Shown here: positions 36,056 through 47,648 of the stretch, in pieces
Position numbering within the stretch: the first letter of the stretch is position 1
How the letters are laid out: every line of letters starts with the position of its first letter
DNA from: Paralvinella palmiformis
Lineage: Eukaryota; Annelida; Polychaeta; Terebellida; Alvinellidae
Direction of reading: 5' to 3'
DNA: 64,000 bases
NCBI GenBank assembly: GCA_025642065.1
Contig: JAODUP010000149.1
Span: 187,501 to 251,500, forward strand
The notes under the pieces: model-generated
Database searches by the model: none
What the model was told of the DNA's origin: nothing
What the model saw: the letters and a program-made list of their open reading frames with translations, nothing else
Position numbers and translations under genes: made by a program

Positions 36056-36295
36056 GACTGGTCAAAATATCAAACTGTATCGACAGCTATAAGTTGTTTT
36101 TGTAAGAAACAAAACGGAACATTTACGGAGAGTTCACCAATTCAAAAAGGTAATCCATGTGTTCATATAGGTGCACGTAGTGTTCTCAGTAATGACCATA
36201 CGAATTGTGAGTGCGTTGGTGAATCTGAGCTAAAACTAGCATGTGGTAATGTATAGCCGATATTCAGTGGACCATGTCGCGTAGCAAGTAACGAT

Positions 36296-36814
36296 ATGCC
36301 AGTTACAAAAGGTCAAGTAGGCGGTGTAATGGACGATATGCTCCGTGATACAGGGTGTTCTGGGGTAGTTGTCAATAGGAGTATGATCAATGATGATCAA
36401 TTATTAAATCAAACCGATCGTTGTATGTTAATAGATGGGTCCATACTGAAGGTTCCTATGGCCCAAATCGACATCGATGCACCCTACTTCACAGGAATAT
36501 CAGTTGAAGCAATGGTCGTGAAGTCACCAGTGTATGGTTTGGTGGTTGGTAATATACCTGGTGTATGCAAGGCTGATGACCCAATTAAAGGTTGGCAGCC
36601 ACAGGTGACACGTGATATTGATAAAACTGCAGGTGTTGTAATGACGCCAGTGGGGCCCATTACAGCTTCCAAACCATTGATACCTTTAAAAGTAACTCAC
36701 TCAGATGTATCAAATGACGTCAATGTTAAAAACCTAGTCCAATTACAAAAGGATGACAAGTCATTGGATACAATTACGGGTCTCATAGATAAGCTAAAAC
36801 GAAGTAAAATGTAA
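36296..36814 (+). pseudogene. Aspartic protease and linker (gypsy copy 2)
   Basis: This is the only long intact frame of the element, 172 residues. DTGCSGVVV near residue 18 is the protease active-site loop, and VYGLVVGNIPGV near residue 80 is the second conserved strand. The remainder, ending in LVQLQKDDKSLDTITGLIDKL, corresponds to the segment that leads into the integrase zinc-binding region in this lineage. Confidence 0.85.
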
Positions 36815-36864
36815 AATGGTTTTCACATGAAGTTGATATCTTTTACCATTAGTTTCAGTCACCT

Positions 36865-37690
36865 CTAGTAAATGGTGGCAGTGTTGCGTCAAGTAGTAGT
36901 TCCGAAATCGCTACGTACCCAAGTTATGATGATTGCACATGATGGTATCCTAGCGAGTCACGTGGGTATTCAGAAAACCAAAAATCTGATACAATTTTGT
37001 TTCTATTTGCCGGAGGACAATTCCAAAGGGTAAAGTGATGAAAGTACCTTTGGGTGAAGTGCCTTTAATTGAGACTCCGTTCAATCGCATTGCAATCGAT
37101 CTTGTAAGACCAATTAGTCCTGTATCTGAAAGTCGTTTTTTATATCTTACTAACCATCGTAGATTATGCTACTCGGTACCCTGAAGCGGTTCCATTTAAA
37201 TAAATATCTACAGAAGATGTAGCCGAGGCATTAGTAAGTGTGTGAACAGTGATGAAAGAGGTGAATAGGTTACTGTCCATTAAAAGTTAAATTCTACCCC
37301 GTACCATCCAATCTGCAATGGCTTCGTCGAAACATTTAATGTTACTCTCAAATCATGCTCAAAAAGCTCATTGTGGAGAAACCGAAAGACTGGAATCGTT
37401 ATTTGACTCCATTTTTGTTTGTGTACCGTGAAGTTCCACAAATGAGTACAGGCTTCTCGCTGTCTATTGTTGTATAGGAGATCTGTGCCGGATCCCATGC
37501 AAATGTTAGCTGAATGAAAATGTTGAAATTGAGGTCAAAACAAGTTACCAGTACGTCCTTGATCTTCAAAATCCTGTCGAAGAAACGTGTGAACTGGCCA
37601 GGAAAGAGCTTAATCAAGCCCGAGGTCGTTACAAGAAATATTATGACCGGAACACATCTAGTCGTAGATACAAACCAGTGATAAGCTGTC
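36865..37690 (+). pseudogene. Integrase (gypsy copy 2), upstream of RT
   Basis: LRQVVVPKSLRTQVMMIAHD then HVGIQKTK (36885-36985) is the zinc-binding approach. The paired-Cys part and beyond are partly deleted. KGKVMKVPLGEVPLIETPFN then AIDLVRPI (37030-37110) is the start of the catalytic core, with Asp present. YATRYPEAVPF follows near 37165, PKDWNRYLTPFLFVYREVPQ near 37385, and ARGRYKKYYDRN near 37625 is the C-terminal domain. The segment with the second Asp and Glu is largely lost between 37200 and 37330. Confidence 0.8.
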
Positions 37691-37724
37691 CAAGAACCAG
37701 AAAAATCGAATATTGCATGTTGCT

Positions 37725-38475
37725 TGTCTTTTCAAGGACGTCTTTTCAGATAATCTAGGAAATACAAAGTTAATAGAGCACACCATCGAACTAACCACTG
37801 ATGAAGCTGTGAAATCAAAATTATATCCTTTGCCATTTTCTGTGCATCGCCTATAGTACTAATCCGGAATCGGAAAAAGGATAATTCAATATTCTGTCTA
37901 TTCTGTATGGATTATATAACCATTACTCGTGTTACGGTCTTTGGTCCTGAACCTATGCCAAATCCAATTGACATATATACAAAGCTTAAAGAAACAGGTA
38001 TCTCACGAAGGTCGACCTTTTTAAAGGTTAATGGCAAATATCCGTTCGCAGGGAAGATCGCCCTAAGACCGCTTTTATTGGTCCGGATAAGGGATGTTTC
38101 CAATTCAAACGAATATCATTTGGGTTGATTAAATCTACGGCGACAGTTAATTGGATGATGCAAAAATTGCTACATGGTATGACAAGTGTTAGTAGCTACA
38201 TAGATGATGTGTTGATCCATACCAATTCATGAAAAGAACACCTGAAATTGTTACGTGATTTACTGTTTAGATTGAGCAAAGCAGGTTTGACAATAAATGT
38301 CTCAAAGTTTATGTTTGGTTTTGACAAACTTTACTATATCGGTCACATGATTGGTATAGGTACGGTTGAAATGCAATCTGATAGTATCGACAAAATCAGA
38401 AAAGCTAAAAGACCGACAACAAAGAGATTGATAAGATCATTCAATCGATTGGCAATGTTGCTACAATAATAGTAC
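37725..38475 (+). pseudogene. Reverse transcriptase (gypsy copy 2)
   Basis: The stretch FKDVFSDNLGNTKLIEHTIE near 37730 and SKLYPLPFSVH near 37820 is the lead-in. VTVFGPEPMPNPIDIYTKL near 37930 is motif 1; the motif A segment is poorly kept. FQFKRISFGL is near 38100, YIDDVLIHT near 38200 is the catalytic box and is intact, and LSKAGLTINVSKFMFGFDKL then IGHMIG (38270-38350) is the palm end. Stops at 38230 and 38470. Confidence 0.85.
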
Positions 38476-38559
38476 CATAGATAGATCTGACAAAGAAAAG
38501 TAAACCAAATCTTGTCGAGTGGAATGAATGCCACGAACAAGCGACTGATTTTGAAAAGC

Positions 38560-38880
38560 GTTTCATATTACAAGTTGCTGCGTATGATGTAGGATTAGGT
38601 TCCGCCCTTATGGAGGAACATGACGGTGAATTGTTGCCTGTTCCGTTTGCAAGCAAACAATTGTTTCCAGGTGAGAAAACTTATTCCGTTATCGAAAAGG
38701 AATGTTTAGCAGTTGTGTACGCTATTCAAACGTTTAACCAGTATCTTTATGGTTGTGAGTTCACCCTGCTAACTGATCATTTACCGTTGATATTCATAAA
38801 TCGAAATTGCGTTGCAAATGATCGTATTATGCGATGGTCATTGCTACTATAACCGTATCAAATGAGAATTGAGTATATAA
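38560..38880 (+). pseudogene. RNase H (gypsy copy 2)
   Basis: AAYDVGLGSALMEEHDGE near 38580 is the first active-site region; the usual Asp is replaced at the start (AYD for TDAS). LPVPFASKQLFPGEKTYSV, then EKECLAVVYAIQTF (Glu), and FTLLTDHLPL (Asp) follow to 38790, then MRWSLLLQPYQMRIEYIKAH past a stop to about 38890. Confidence 0.85.
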
Positions 38881-39419
38881 AAGCTCACAAAATGTGATTC
38901 TCTCAGTCGTTGTAGTTAAGTATGTTTGCACTTGAAACATTGCATTTGTACTAATCTTAGTTACGAAAACGTCCCCGGACATTTTCTCAAAAGTAGGAAC
39001 CTAATGTCACAAGGTTCCAATTTATGTTGTGTTGGGTTGTATTCTTTTGCCCAGCAGGGTATGTGCATGGTTCACTACTGCACACCCAAACTGTTGTCAC
39101 TATTGTGCCGCGGTTGTCTATTATTTCACTGGGTGTAAGCTATTGTTACTTTTGGCGTCCTGTATTTTTCTGTATACAACTCCATCCTAGTAAATATTTA
39201 TAAGGAGTTGATTTCTATTACACGCCATCATTTATCCAAGGAAGCCAGCGGAGCAGTATGTTCGCATATGATTGTGAAATTTACAGAATATTCTATGTGT
39301 ATTTGTAGCTGGTTGAAAAATGTTCGTATGGATGCCAGAATTGACATGGATGTAGCTGTCGTATGAGTTAGATTATGCCAACATCTTGCCAACAATCAAG
39401 CCAACATCTTGAAAATAAG
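38881..39419. other. Unassigned DNA after gypsy copy 2
   Basis: Possible 3' LTR (tgttgggttgtattcttt at 39028 could be an LTR start), but no second copy is visible upstream. The 70-residue frame 38926-39138 has no motif. Confidence 0.4.
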
Positions 39420-40910
39420 ATAAATTGTATCGTATATATTTCGAAATTTAAATCCTTTAATTCAATGATTTTAAACTGTTACATTTAAAGGGTACAGAAA
39501 CGATTTAAATCAAAGTCACTCTAGTTGTCATAAGAGATACAATAATTGAAGTAATTAAAAATAGAAAAAGATTCTAACTCGATAGAACAACTGAAGTATA
39601 TAATCTCTTTTTTGTTCTAATCTAATCTGATGGAATATCTAGACATACGTTTTTATTATATTATGTGTTGTATTATGAAGTGTTAATATTAAATATGTAA
39701 ACCTCGACAGATATTTTTGTATTAAGATTTAAGAATGACATTTATAGACACAAGTGTCATCTTTATCTATGCTCGGTCGTGAATTTCATTTATGTCACAC
39801 AATGACCGTGTGGTGAATCTTCATTTAGTATTCATGGATATCTCCTAGCTGGAAGCCAAAATCTCTCTGTTATTATTCCTCAAGAAGGGTAGCCAATATT
39901 AACGATCATTGTTTTCTATTTTCTTGGAGAAGAAAGACCTTAAACGAGAGAAATCTGTAAACTGACAACTAAATTAGAATCTGTTTTACAATTTAAAGGA
40001 CTTATTTTATATTTTTGTTTGTTTATTTGTTCGTAAGTTATATATTAAGTTTTATTTATGAGGCTGTTATTTAAGGAATACACTGAATTTAACGATTGAA
40101 AATAATGTCTATCCATTAATCGAGTCTCGAACAACAACAACAACAACAACAGTACATATTGGAACATTATTTGGAAATAAATACAATTTAACATTTCCTC
40201 ACTAATAATTTTAATTTACATCAATTCATTTTCATTGAGTTCCATATTTTAGAAGAGAGTAATGTTTTTATGATAACAAGATTGGCGTTTTTGTTATTCT
40301 TGTTTTTGACATTCTGGTTGATTATTAAATTGATGATAAAATATTCATATCAATTTAAATATGCTAGGTACTTTTGGGTGAATCTGGTACGTTATGTGAC
40401 TGGAAGGGTAGGATTAAGGAATATCAAGTACCTGTAAGTGTACATACCGTGACTTGTACGGTTGATCTTTGATGTAGCGCTTTAAGTATACATATCGTAT
40501 ATGTTTTATGTCGTATGTGATGTGATGTACTACAATTACTTGATAATGTATCTCATGTGTCACTTGTCTCGCATGTGTTGATACCAAATTAACACTGGCA
40601 GTATGTGGTGAAGATATGTATTGTTCATACGTGATGATGCTATATAATGATGATATGTGGTGTTAGTATATGTTGATGATATGTGATCATGATATGAGGT
40701 GATAGTATGCAGTTATAGCATGTGTTGATATATGGTGCTAGCCTGTTGTGATGTTATCTGATGACAATATGTGAGTACCCTATGTGATATTGGTATATCT
40801 TTATGGTATGTGGTATTGATATTTGATCAAGGTATTTGATGACGTTATATGGTTATGATATATGATATTATTATATGGTGACCTTTTGGGTAACATAAAT
40901 AACCAGATTT
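39420..40910. repeat. Delta block, copy 3 (unit U3)
   Basis: Full-length counterpart of 26850-28065. Its second half also matches 12700-13350 (cgtatgtgatg, atgtactac/tataac, ctcatgtgtcacttgtct versus ctcatatgtaactggtct), details that copy 2 has lost. Copies 1 and 3 are therefore jointly needed to rebuild the unit. Confidence 0.88.
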
Positions 40911-40934
40911 AGACAAACATACCCATACACAAAC

Positions 40935-41022
40935 ATAAAATACACACACATGCGCGCACAAACACGCGCGCGCACACACACACGCACAAACACCCAACAC
41001 ATAAATGCACACACAAACGCAC

Positions 41023-41063
<41 letters not shown>

Positions 41064-41235
41064 CAAACACACACACGCACCGCGTACACACGCACATACA
41101 CAAAAACACGCACGCACGCGCACACACACAAACGCATATATATACACTCACACACAAACGCACGTAAACACATAAACGCACGTACACTCTCCCCCCCCAC
41201 ACACACACAAACAGACAAACACACGAATAAATATA
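40935..41235. repeat. CA/CG and (TA)n compound microsatellite
   Basis: CA-rich on both sides of 18 or so TA units (41026-41060), with a C8 run at 41191-41198. Four overlapping frames of 70-117 residues are repeat translations. Confidence 0.95.
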
Positions 41236-41499
41236 CAAACTAAAATAAATGAAGACTGATTAAAAGAAATATATCACACACTGCCTAACTGATTCATTGA
41301 CTAACTGATTCATTGACTAACTGATTAGCAAAAAGATAAACTAAATTATCAATTTCCAGGTTAATGTAATTTATAGTGATTAATGTGATGTCATTCAGAG
41401 AGAAGCCATAACATATTTATCCAGGTGAAGTGTTAACATTGATGGATTACTATGAACGTTTTTGACTCATCATTAATATTAATATGTCTCCTTGCATCA

Positions 41500-42032
41500 A
41501 TATTGTATGACAAAGAGTTATTACAGAACTGTGCTGCACGTCTTGTGACACACACTCACAAAAGGGAACATATAACACCAGTTTTGTTCCAGCTGCACTG
41601 GCTTCCTGTACGTTTCAGATCATTAAACAAGATCCTGTTTCTTACGTTCAACGTACTGTAATGGAATAGCACCAGTGTAATCGAAAAATATATACCACTG
41701 AGAATGATCCGATCTGAGTCCTATTCACTATTGAGGGTACCAAGAAGCAATACAACAATGTATGGAGAGAGATACTTCCGAGCATCAGCTCCCAGACTGT
41801 GGAACGAGTTGCCAAACAATATTAAACACGCAGCAAGTAAAGACATATTTTGTAAGGTTCTTAAAACCCATTTATACAAATTGGCGCATTTATAATATTA
41901 AACCAGTTTATTATGTATGAAATGTATTTGAACGATATGAGCTCAGAATATGTTTAATTGTGTTTTAATTGTTAAGCACCTTCGGTTAAATAAGGCGCTA
42001 TATAAAATACTATTATTATTATATTATTACGA
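41500..42032 (+). pseudogene. LINE (L2/CR1-like) 3' end with UTR and ATT tail
   Basis: LLQNCAARLVTHTHKREHIT and PVLFQLHWLPVRFRSLNKIL (41515-41640) and, after a frame break, LRVPRSNTTMYGERYFRAS and APRLWNELPNNIKHA to FCKVLKTHLYKLA at 41890 are the diagnostic C-terminal run of L2/CR1-type LINEs. The 3' UTR ends gcgctatataaaatac followed by ATT units (42011-42022), a typical L2-like 3' terminus. It is 5' truncated and sits between delta and epsilon of unit U3. Confidence 0.92.
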
Positions 42033-42149
42033 TTAAATTCTATTTCGCTTTTTGACTTTAGAATATCTCATGATCTGGGAATGAGCTGTGGATTATTATT
42101 TGGTAGATTATTATATTAGTAACACTTAGATACCAGTTATTAAGGTAAA

Positions 42150-43430
42150 CTATAGCAGGGTTTATGACAACAAAGAGGTACCATTGTTTTACTATGGCCC
42201 TGACCTTCATCATAATAATATATTATTAATAACAAATATAGAGGACTGACAACAATAAAATTATCACCAGGATAACTATAAGTCTGTTTATTATAAGGTT
42301 ATTTACTATCAATCGGTTTCTCGTAAGTTTGTTTAATATCAATTTCACATGAAAATTTATTTTGTATTAAAGAAAATAGCATAATTTCGGTACATTTATT
42401 CACTTCTAAAGATTGTGATGTTAATTGATACTAAACATCTCCAGATATGCATCTTTTCTTTTGAATTAGATACAAACAATCCAATTATGTATTTAAAGTT
42501 AGTCAGTTGATACAATTGTTAGATGACATAATATTAGATCACATTGTGACATCCAGTATCAATTTGTAGAACGAAACTGAATACAAGATGACAGTAAAAA
42601 TTACATCATACCATCTTCATTTGAAGCTTCTGTCGGTGATATTATTCACATGTATCTTCATGGAATGACATGTACCTTCATCGAATTGGCATATACCTTC
42701 ATTGAATTGACAAATACTTTCACCAAACTGAGATGTATTGCCATCGAACTAATATGTATCTTTATAGATCTAATATGTACCTTCAATGAATATATGATAC
42801 AATAATTATATACTATTATTAATACTTTGTCAAATTTGATAATATGTTTGACTTGTTTCAAAATAACATTAGATTTGACTAATTTGATTATTTTTCTGGC
42901 TTTAATAACGTTGTACTTTTACAAATTTATGAGATGTTTTATGTAATACACAGACATGTATTATCACCATATGTAGTCTGATGTATAGATATAACCTTAG
43001 ATAATAGTTTTAAATACGAAACAGAGCCCACATATTTATAACTATTTTAACAATTCTTAAACTGATACGTCACAGGATTTGTTTCCCACTAACATTTGAT
43101 ATCAGTACAAGGTTGGTTCTGCATTTATTATCAATAATTCGAACTTACTTCTAGCATGATATCTAAAGTGAACGTCCATTTTATTTCTACTTTTTACTAA
43201 TTAGTTATTGATAATATGGTAATTATCCATGATTTAGGACATTTTCATGACGTCACTTTAGAGGACGTTGAACATCAAAAGTGGGTCAACTACAGCTCTG
43301 ATATAAGAACAAAATAAACCAAATAAACATAACACCAAAACAGATAACAATCAACCATAAAATTGGTACTTTATAATAAATATATTGATATCGTATAATA
43401 AGGAGATCTTCATACATGTTAATGTGTATA
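42150..43430. repeat. Epsilon block, copy 3 (unit U3)
   Basis: Matches 13380-15117 throughout (cagatatgcatctttt; catcttcatttgaagctt; tatctaaagtgaacgtccat; gtgggtcaactacagctctg; cgtataataaggagatct) and contains the uninterrupted empty site of the P-like transposon near 43415. The 67-residue minus frame at 42658-42861 is from the taccttcat repeats. Confidence 0.88.
43248..43255. promoter_or_regulatory. Perfect CRE palindrome in epsilon copy 3
   Basis: TGACGTCA in ttcatgacgtcactttag, at the aligned place of 14929 and 60653. Confidence 0.45.
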
Positions 43431-43634
43431 TATAAAGGACTGATTAACCTTCACCTGTGTAAATAAACAAATTGAAAATAAACCATTTTTACTTATCTGA
43501 GATCAAAGTAGTTTAATCTACTGATTATACAGAAACCTTTATTTAAAACATTAGAGTAGCATATGGTTTCCAGCTTTGATATGGGGTAAATTACAGAATA
43601 ACACCAATAGTAAAACACAATTTTAAATCTTAAA

Positions 43635-43712
<78 letters not shown>

Positions 43713-44110
43713 TGTTTTTAATTGGTTACGCTATGTCAATGAGCGGGACAAGGGAACGACGAAATGATTTAATTCCTGGTTCAATAATCAATTCACCATC
43801 GCAATAATAATAATAATAAGTGATTTTACGTGACTGGTTACATGAAATAAGAGAGACGCATTTAGTCTGTAATTTGATGAATCAACACAAGGACTAATTA
43901 TAAATAAATTCAAAAGTTATAACATATGGCATATTCGAATGAGAAAACTTTGCATTGCCTTAAAATGAACAATCTTTCATATTACTTCACTCACAGAGTG
44001 CCCTTAGGTGAGAAACTCCCACGGTCTAACTCATTAGGCCATACAGGCTATATATCAATCAAAACAAATATTAATAGGTATAGTTATTAAGATGGTGTAT
44101 CTGCTATTGG
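43431..44110. repeat. Zeta and eta blocks, copy 3, with (AT)n at 43638-43710
   Basis: Matches 60855-61480: gtttccagctttgatatggg; tcaatgagcgggacaaggga; gattcctggttcaataatca; agagtgcccttaggtgagaa; cccacg.tctaactcatta; catacaggc. About 37 AT units were added here and are absent from copy 4. Confidence 0.85.
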
Positions 44111-44256
44111 CAACGAGTTTTGTGCTGTTCTGTGATCAAAGTGTTTGATGGCAACATTAATATTTTGTGATATGATATAATATCAGATCATATAGATCAA
44201 GTTAAATATTTACGACATTTAACAAGATGAGGCGACCCATTGACCTGTTTACCTTT

Positions 44257-44738
44257 AGGTCAATGAGGCGACCATTAACCTGCAAGAAAACTAGACCGAT
44301 CACGGCCCACGATTTAATGGTAAACAAAGGAATAGCTTTTCATCGGTAAATATAAGGAACACATTTAAAATTGCTGTGAAAGCATTACTTTTTGCGGGAA
44401 ATTAAGCTTAACTTTATTATGTTAAACCTATTCGACAACCACGGTCTGTCTCTGGCTTTTAATCCCAACTAAACTACATTTACGGACTTGCATTAAACGA
44501 TATTTACATATTTCATGGCATATAATATAACAGGAGTAATACATATTATTTGCACACACACAATTATAATGCAGATTTTACACTAAATATCCGTATTCAT
44601 AGGTTCAAAACTCGAAGCACAGCCGTTTCATTGTTGCGTTTTGCCACTACCGGAAGTCAGCGCTGTTTTGGTCGTGGCGGCCCAATCAAACACCGCTGAC
44701 TGCTCGATATAGTTTTCTTTCAGGTCAATGGAGGCGAC
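44257..44738. mobile_element. Probable MITE-like insertion with inverted ends
   Basis: The left end (ccattaacctgcaagaaaac, 44272-44291) and the reverse complement of the right end (ccattgacctgaaagaaaac) match at most positions. Direct motifs AGGTCAATGAGGCGAC (44257) and AGGTCAATGGAGGCGAC (44722) flank them. An internal hairpin (gtcagcg ... cgctgac, 44656-44700) is GC-rich compared with the surroundings. It is not present at the same place in unit U4. No coding capacity; superfamily unknown. Confidence 0.45.
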
Positions 44739-44744
44739 TTTTTT

Positions 44745-45725
44745 ATCTTTTATATTTCGAGTTTATAAGATCCAGTATTCACTACTGGAATGTTATAAAC
44801 ACATGATGTTGTTTTGTATTAATATTGGTCTAAATCTTCATTCTATGTGAACTGATTTATTATAAATCCTGGTCCTAGCCCTCAATATGTTTCAACTTAT
44901 CTATAACAAAAACACAATGTTGCTATACATAAATCGGAACGGTTCTTTAACAGCTAACTTCGCTGACTTATTACTTGATCATAGCTAAAAGCTTGACAAC
45001 ACTCCTAGTGTCTTTAATACTTTCCTTAAAATAGATTTAGTTTATTTGTACTTAACTTATATATCTATTATATGTTTGAGTTTATAATTACAAACTTTAA
45101 AACCAATTTCAAACACATTAAAACTAAAGCAAAGACCATAGTGCTGTGGTCGGATATTCCTGATAATAACATTAGAACGGACTTACACATGAGATTAATA
45201 GACTTTGTTAACTACAAAAATATACCAAAATGTATTTGTTAATAAAATAAGAATTTCTTAACTCATTGTAGAAAACAAACTCAGGAATTTGTTAGAAACT
45301 ATTTTTTCTTCTTCTTTTCTACGTAAAGTGCACTGACTAGCTAATATAGTATCAGTAACTGAAACTGATCTATAAAGACAATATCTAAAGAAATGGTCTG
45401 TTGTTGTTTCACAATGTATTCGCTCAGTATCACAGTAATCACCCAAAGGACATAATATACATTTTAGTTACTTCCTCAGTACCGAAGATAAATACCTAAA
45501 CTAGGTCATTTATATCTATGACGTCATAGTTAATAAATATCTGGCGATAAATTATCAGTTTCGTTAAATGTCTACTTATGAAAGATATTTCAATATGTTA
45601 ATGTATATTTAACTGGAAAACAGATATCTAAGTGTGTTTTATTGTTTGAATTATATATTTTAAGTGTCTTTTACATCTAAATTTAAATATTTAATATAAG
45701 TTTTAGATAAATTATAATATAAAAA
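44745..45725. repeat. Alpha block, copy 3 (unit U3)
   Basis: 44745-44800 matches 62400-62440 (tatatttcgagttt and ccagtattcactac). 44860-45220 matches 63610-63990 (gacttattacttgatca; tctttaatactttc; cattaaaactaaa.caaag; gattagaacggactta with small changes). 45300-45720 matches 17961-18365. This one copy links the two others. Confidence 0.85.
45519..45526. promoter_or_regulatory. Perfect CRE palindrome in alpha copy 3
   Basis: TGACGTCA in tatctatgacgtcatagt, aligned with 18175. Confidence 0.4.
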
Positions 45726-45956
45726 CATTTCCATATACAACAAGAAAATTGGACTGGTTCTGAAACAAAATAATTATTTCTGTACAAAGTAATTTGATAA
45801 AACATTCCATCAATTAGATCTAATCCAAATAAAATATTGCACGTACGTTTTAATAATTCGTTTTCCACGTATGAGCTTTTAAAAAATAATTGTTTTGGGG
45901 TGCAATATATAGGAAGCTTCTATCCAGAAGCCATGTTCACGACAATATTATTTCTA

Positions 45957-46052
45957 GTCTCTCTCTCTCTCTCTCTCTCTCTCCCTCTCTCACGCACACA
46001 TCACCCACATACTCACACATACACTTACGTACATAAACACACACACACACAT
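45957..46052. repeat. (CT)n and (CA)n microsatellites
   Basis: CT at 45957-45991 and imperfect CA at 45993-46052. Confidence 0.9.
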
Positions 46053-47000
46053 TTAACCATAAAGACCAGATAATAAAAGTGTCATTAGATGTTCATTAAG
46101 ATGACTTAAAGCTACCCCATTACTGTGGCCAGTCTTAAGTGATCTATAAAACTCAATACTTCCTCCATATCTTAGAGTATAGTTAAAGGAGTACTTTGTT
46201 CAGGTTTGGCAATGGCCAATGTATACTGACTGTTTTAACATGTATGGGTTTCTCTTCCGATTACTACTAGCATTTGTTTATATTTAGCAATGAGAAAGCA
46301 TATTTAATAGTAATATTCCACCATATTTACGACTATTATTAGATGTCATTAATCTCCAGCTCCAAGACTTCCTATACTGTGTATATTGTCATAATTACCC
46401 GGTCATAAATACCGATAACAATCAACATATTGAGTCGGAGCTGTAAGCTGTTATTTCAGACTGTTTTTTGTGGCAGCAGTGCCTTACGATGCCTACGGCT
46501 ATAGAATGCTAATGTTGTTGTGAATTATCACGTGTTATAGAACAGATAAGCGGTTTAGGGTGTATTGATGATTGGATTACAAATGTCCAGAGATGTTCAG
46601 TCATATATGTGGATCAGAACTTAACTAATACATATCACGCTGTTGATGATTCCTGTCGCTTTGGCCCTTTACCACACCATTTATCAAACAGGTAAAATTG
46701 TTATGGGGATTTCAGTATTATCGTTGATGATGACTTAAGTTTTATTCAATTTGCAAATGTATATTAATTTTAAATTTAGTATTAATTTTGTTCTTTTACA
46801 ATATTTGATACATAGCTTCATCATGTCAATGATATGATACAGATGCAGCACATTTTATTGAGACACGTAATATATCCTTGTCAATATGATATATATGGCT
46901 TAGACAAAATAATAAGCATCTACATATAATTTCGTGGAGTTCACGTAACCCAGTCAAGTAATTTTGGTGAGGAAATATGTTTATATTTAATTTGAAAAGC
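46053..47000. other. Spacer, partly paralogous to 62.2 kb
   Basis: The text tagatgttcattaagatgac at 46086 matches tagatgttcgttaagatgac at 62227. A ttaaaggagtactttgttca at 46184 resembles a MITE end but has no partner. The 63-residue minus frame 46826-47017 has no motif. Confidence 0.45.
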
Positions 47001-47022
47001 GAACTGGTTAATAACATATAAC

Positions 47023-47397
47023 CTTTGGGAGAAATTCAGTATCTGCAATATTGTTTGGGATGTCATCTGGGATCAGAATGTTCTCCACAAGATCTTTGGA
47101 AAGCTCACTAAGTGGAACTTGAATAGCTTTCCTTGCTAGATAATCTTTCCAATCATGAGATTTGGGGATCCTCATCGGCTTAGCCACCTTACTGTTTTGT
47201 TATCTTTGGATAAACAATGTTGTACCTGAAGGTCCCACGTTTTGTTCTGGCTTCAGGTCTAGCAACATTACTGTTATGGTCAAGTAAACCGAGTTCTGTT
47301 CTTGCAACCATTTCTCTGTTATTGAACATATGCACTTTGGACAAGACTTATTGAATAATGCATGAACAGATGAGGAAGACTCTGTGCCAGCAGACTT
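47023..47397 (-). pseudogene. Unidentified coding-like fragment, minus strand
   Basis: Two stretches read as ordinary protein. The first, 47226-47397, follows a good acceptor (tctctgttccctcag) and contains ALFNKSCPKCICS, then TEKWLQEQNSVYLTITVML and LKPEQNVGPSG before a GTACAA donor-like site. The second, about 47023-47195, in the same frame after one TAA, reads PMRIPKSHDWKDYLARKAIQ, VPLSELSKDLVENILIPDD and ADTEFLPK before another GT. Codon choice and mixed composition are unlike the surrounding AT-rich text. A C-x2-C pair is visible. I do not recognise the family; a transposon-encoded protein or a captured host exon are both possible. The 33-nt gap is too short for a normal intron. Confidence 0.4.
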
Positions 47398-47589
47398 CTG
47401 AGGGAACAGAGATGACAAAACATTTAAATGTTATAGTCATTGGTTATTAATATGTATATTTCAATTCAATTCAAATAATTACACTTCAATGTTCTAATCA
47501 AAATTACAACTGATTTGGTCCATGAATAAAAACATACAATGACATGGATGTTGAAAACACAGCAATGAAGATCGGATGAACTACATCAA

Positions 47590-47596
<7 letters not shown>

Positions 47597-47647
<51 letters not shown>

Positions 47648-47648
47648 A
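47597..47648. repeat. (TA)n(TG)n microsatellite
   Basis: About 17 TA units, then nine TG units. Confidence 0.95.

Larger units (their letters stand above)
35137..38880 (+). mobile_element. Decayed Ty3/gypsy retrotransposon with integrase before RT (Gmr1-like)
   Basis: Plus-strand domains in order: gag (35.14-35.8 kb), zinc knuckles (35.86-36.05), protease (36.3-36.6), integrase (36.87-37.68), reverse transcriptase (37.73-38.47), RNase H (38.56-38.88). Integrase lies upstream of RT, as in Ty1/copia and in the Gmr1 group of Ty3/gypsy elements, and unlike the copy at 22.5-25.6 kb. Many stops and small deletions show it is dead. No LTR pair was recognised; 34.88-35.13 and 38.9-39.4 kb are the places to look. 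Confidence 0.85.
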
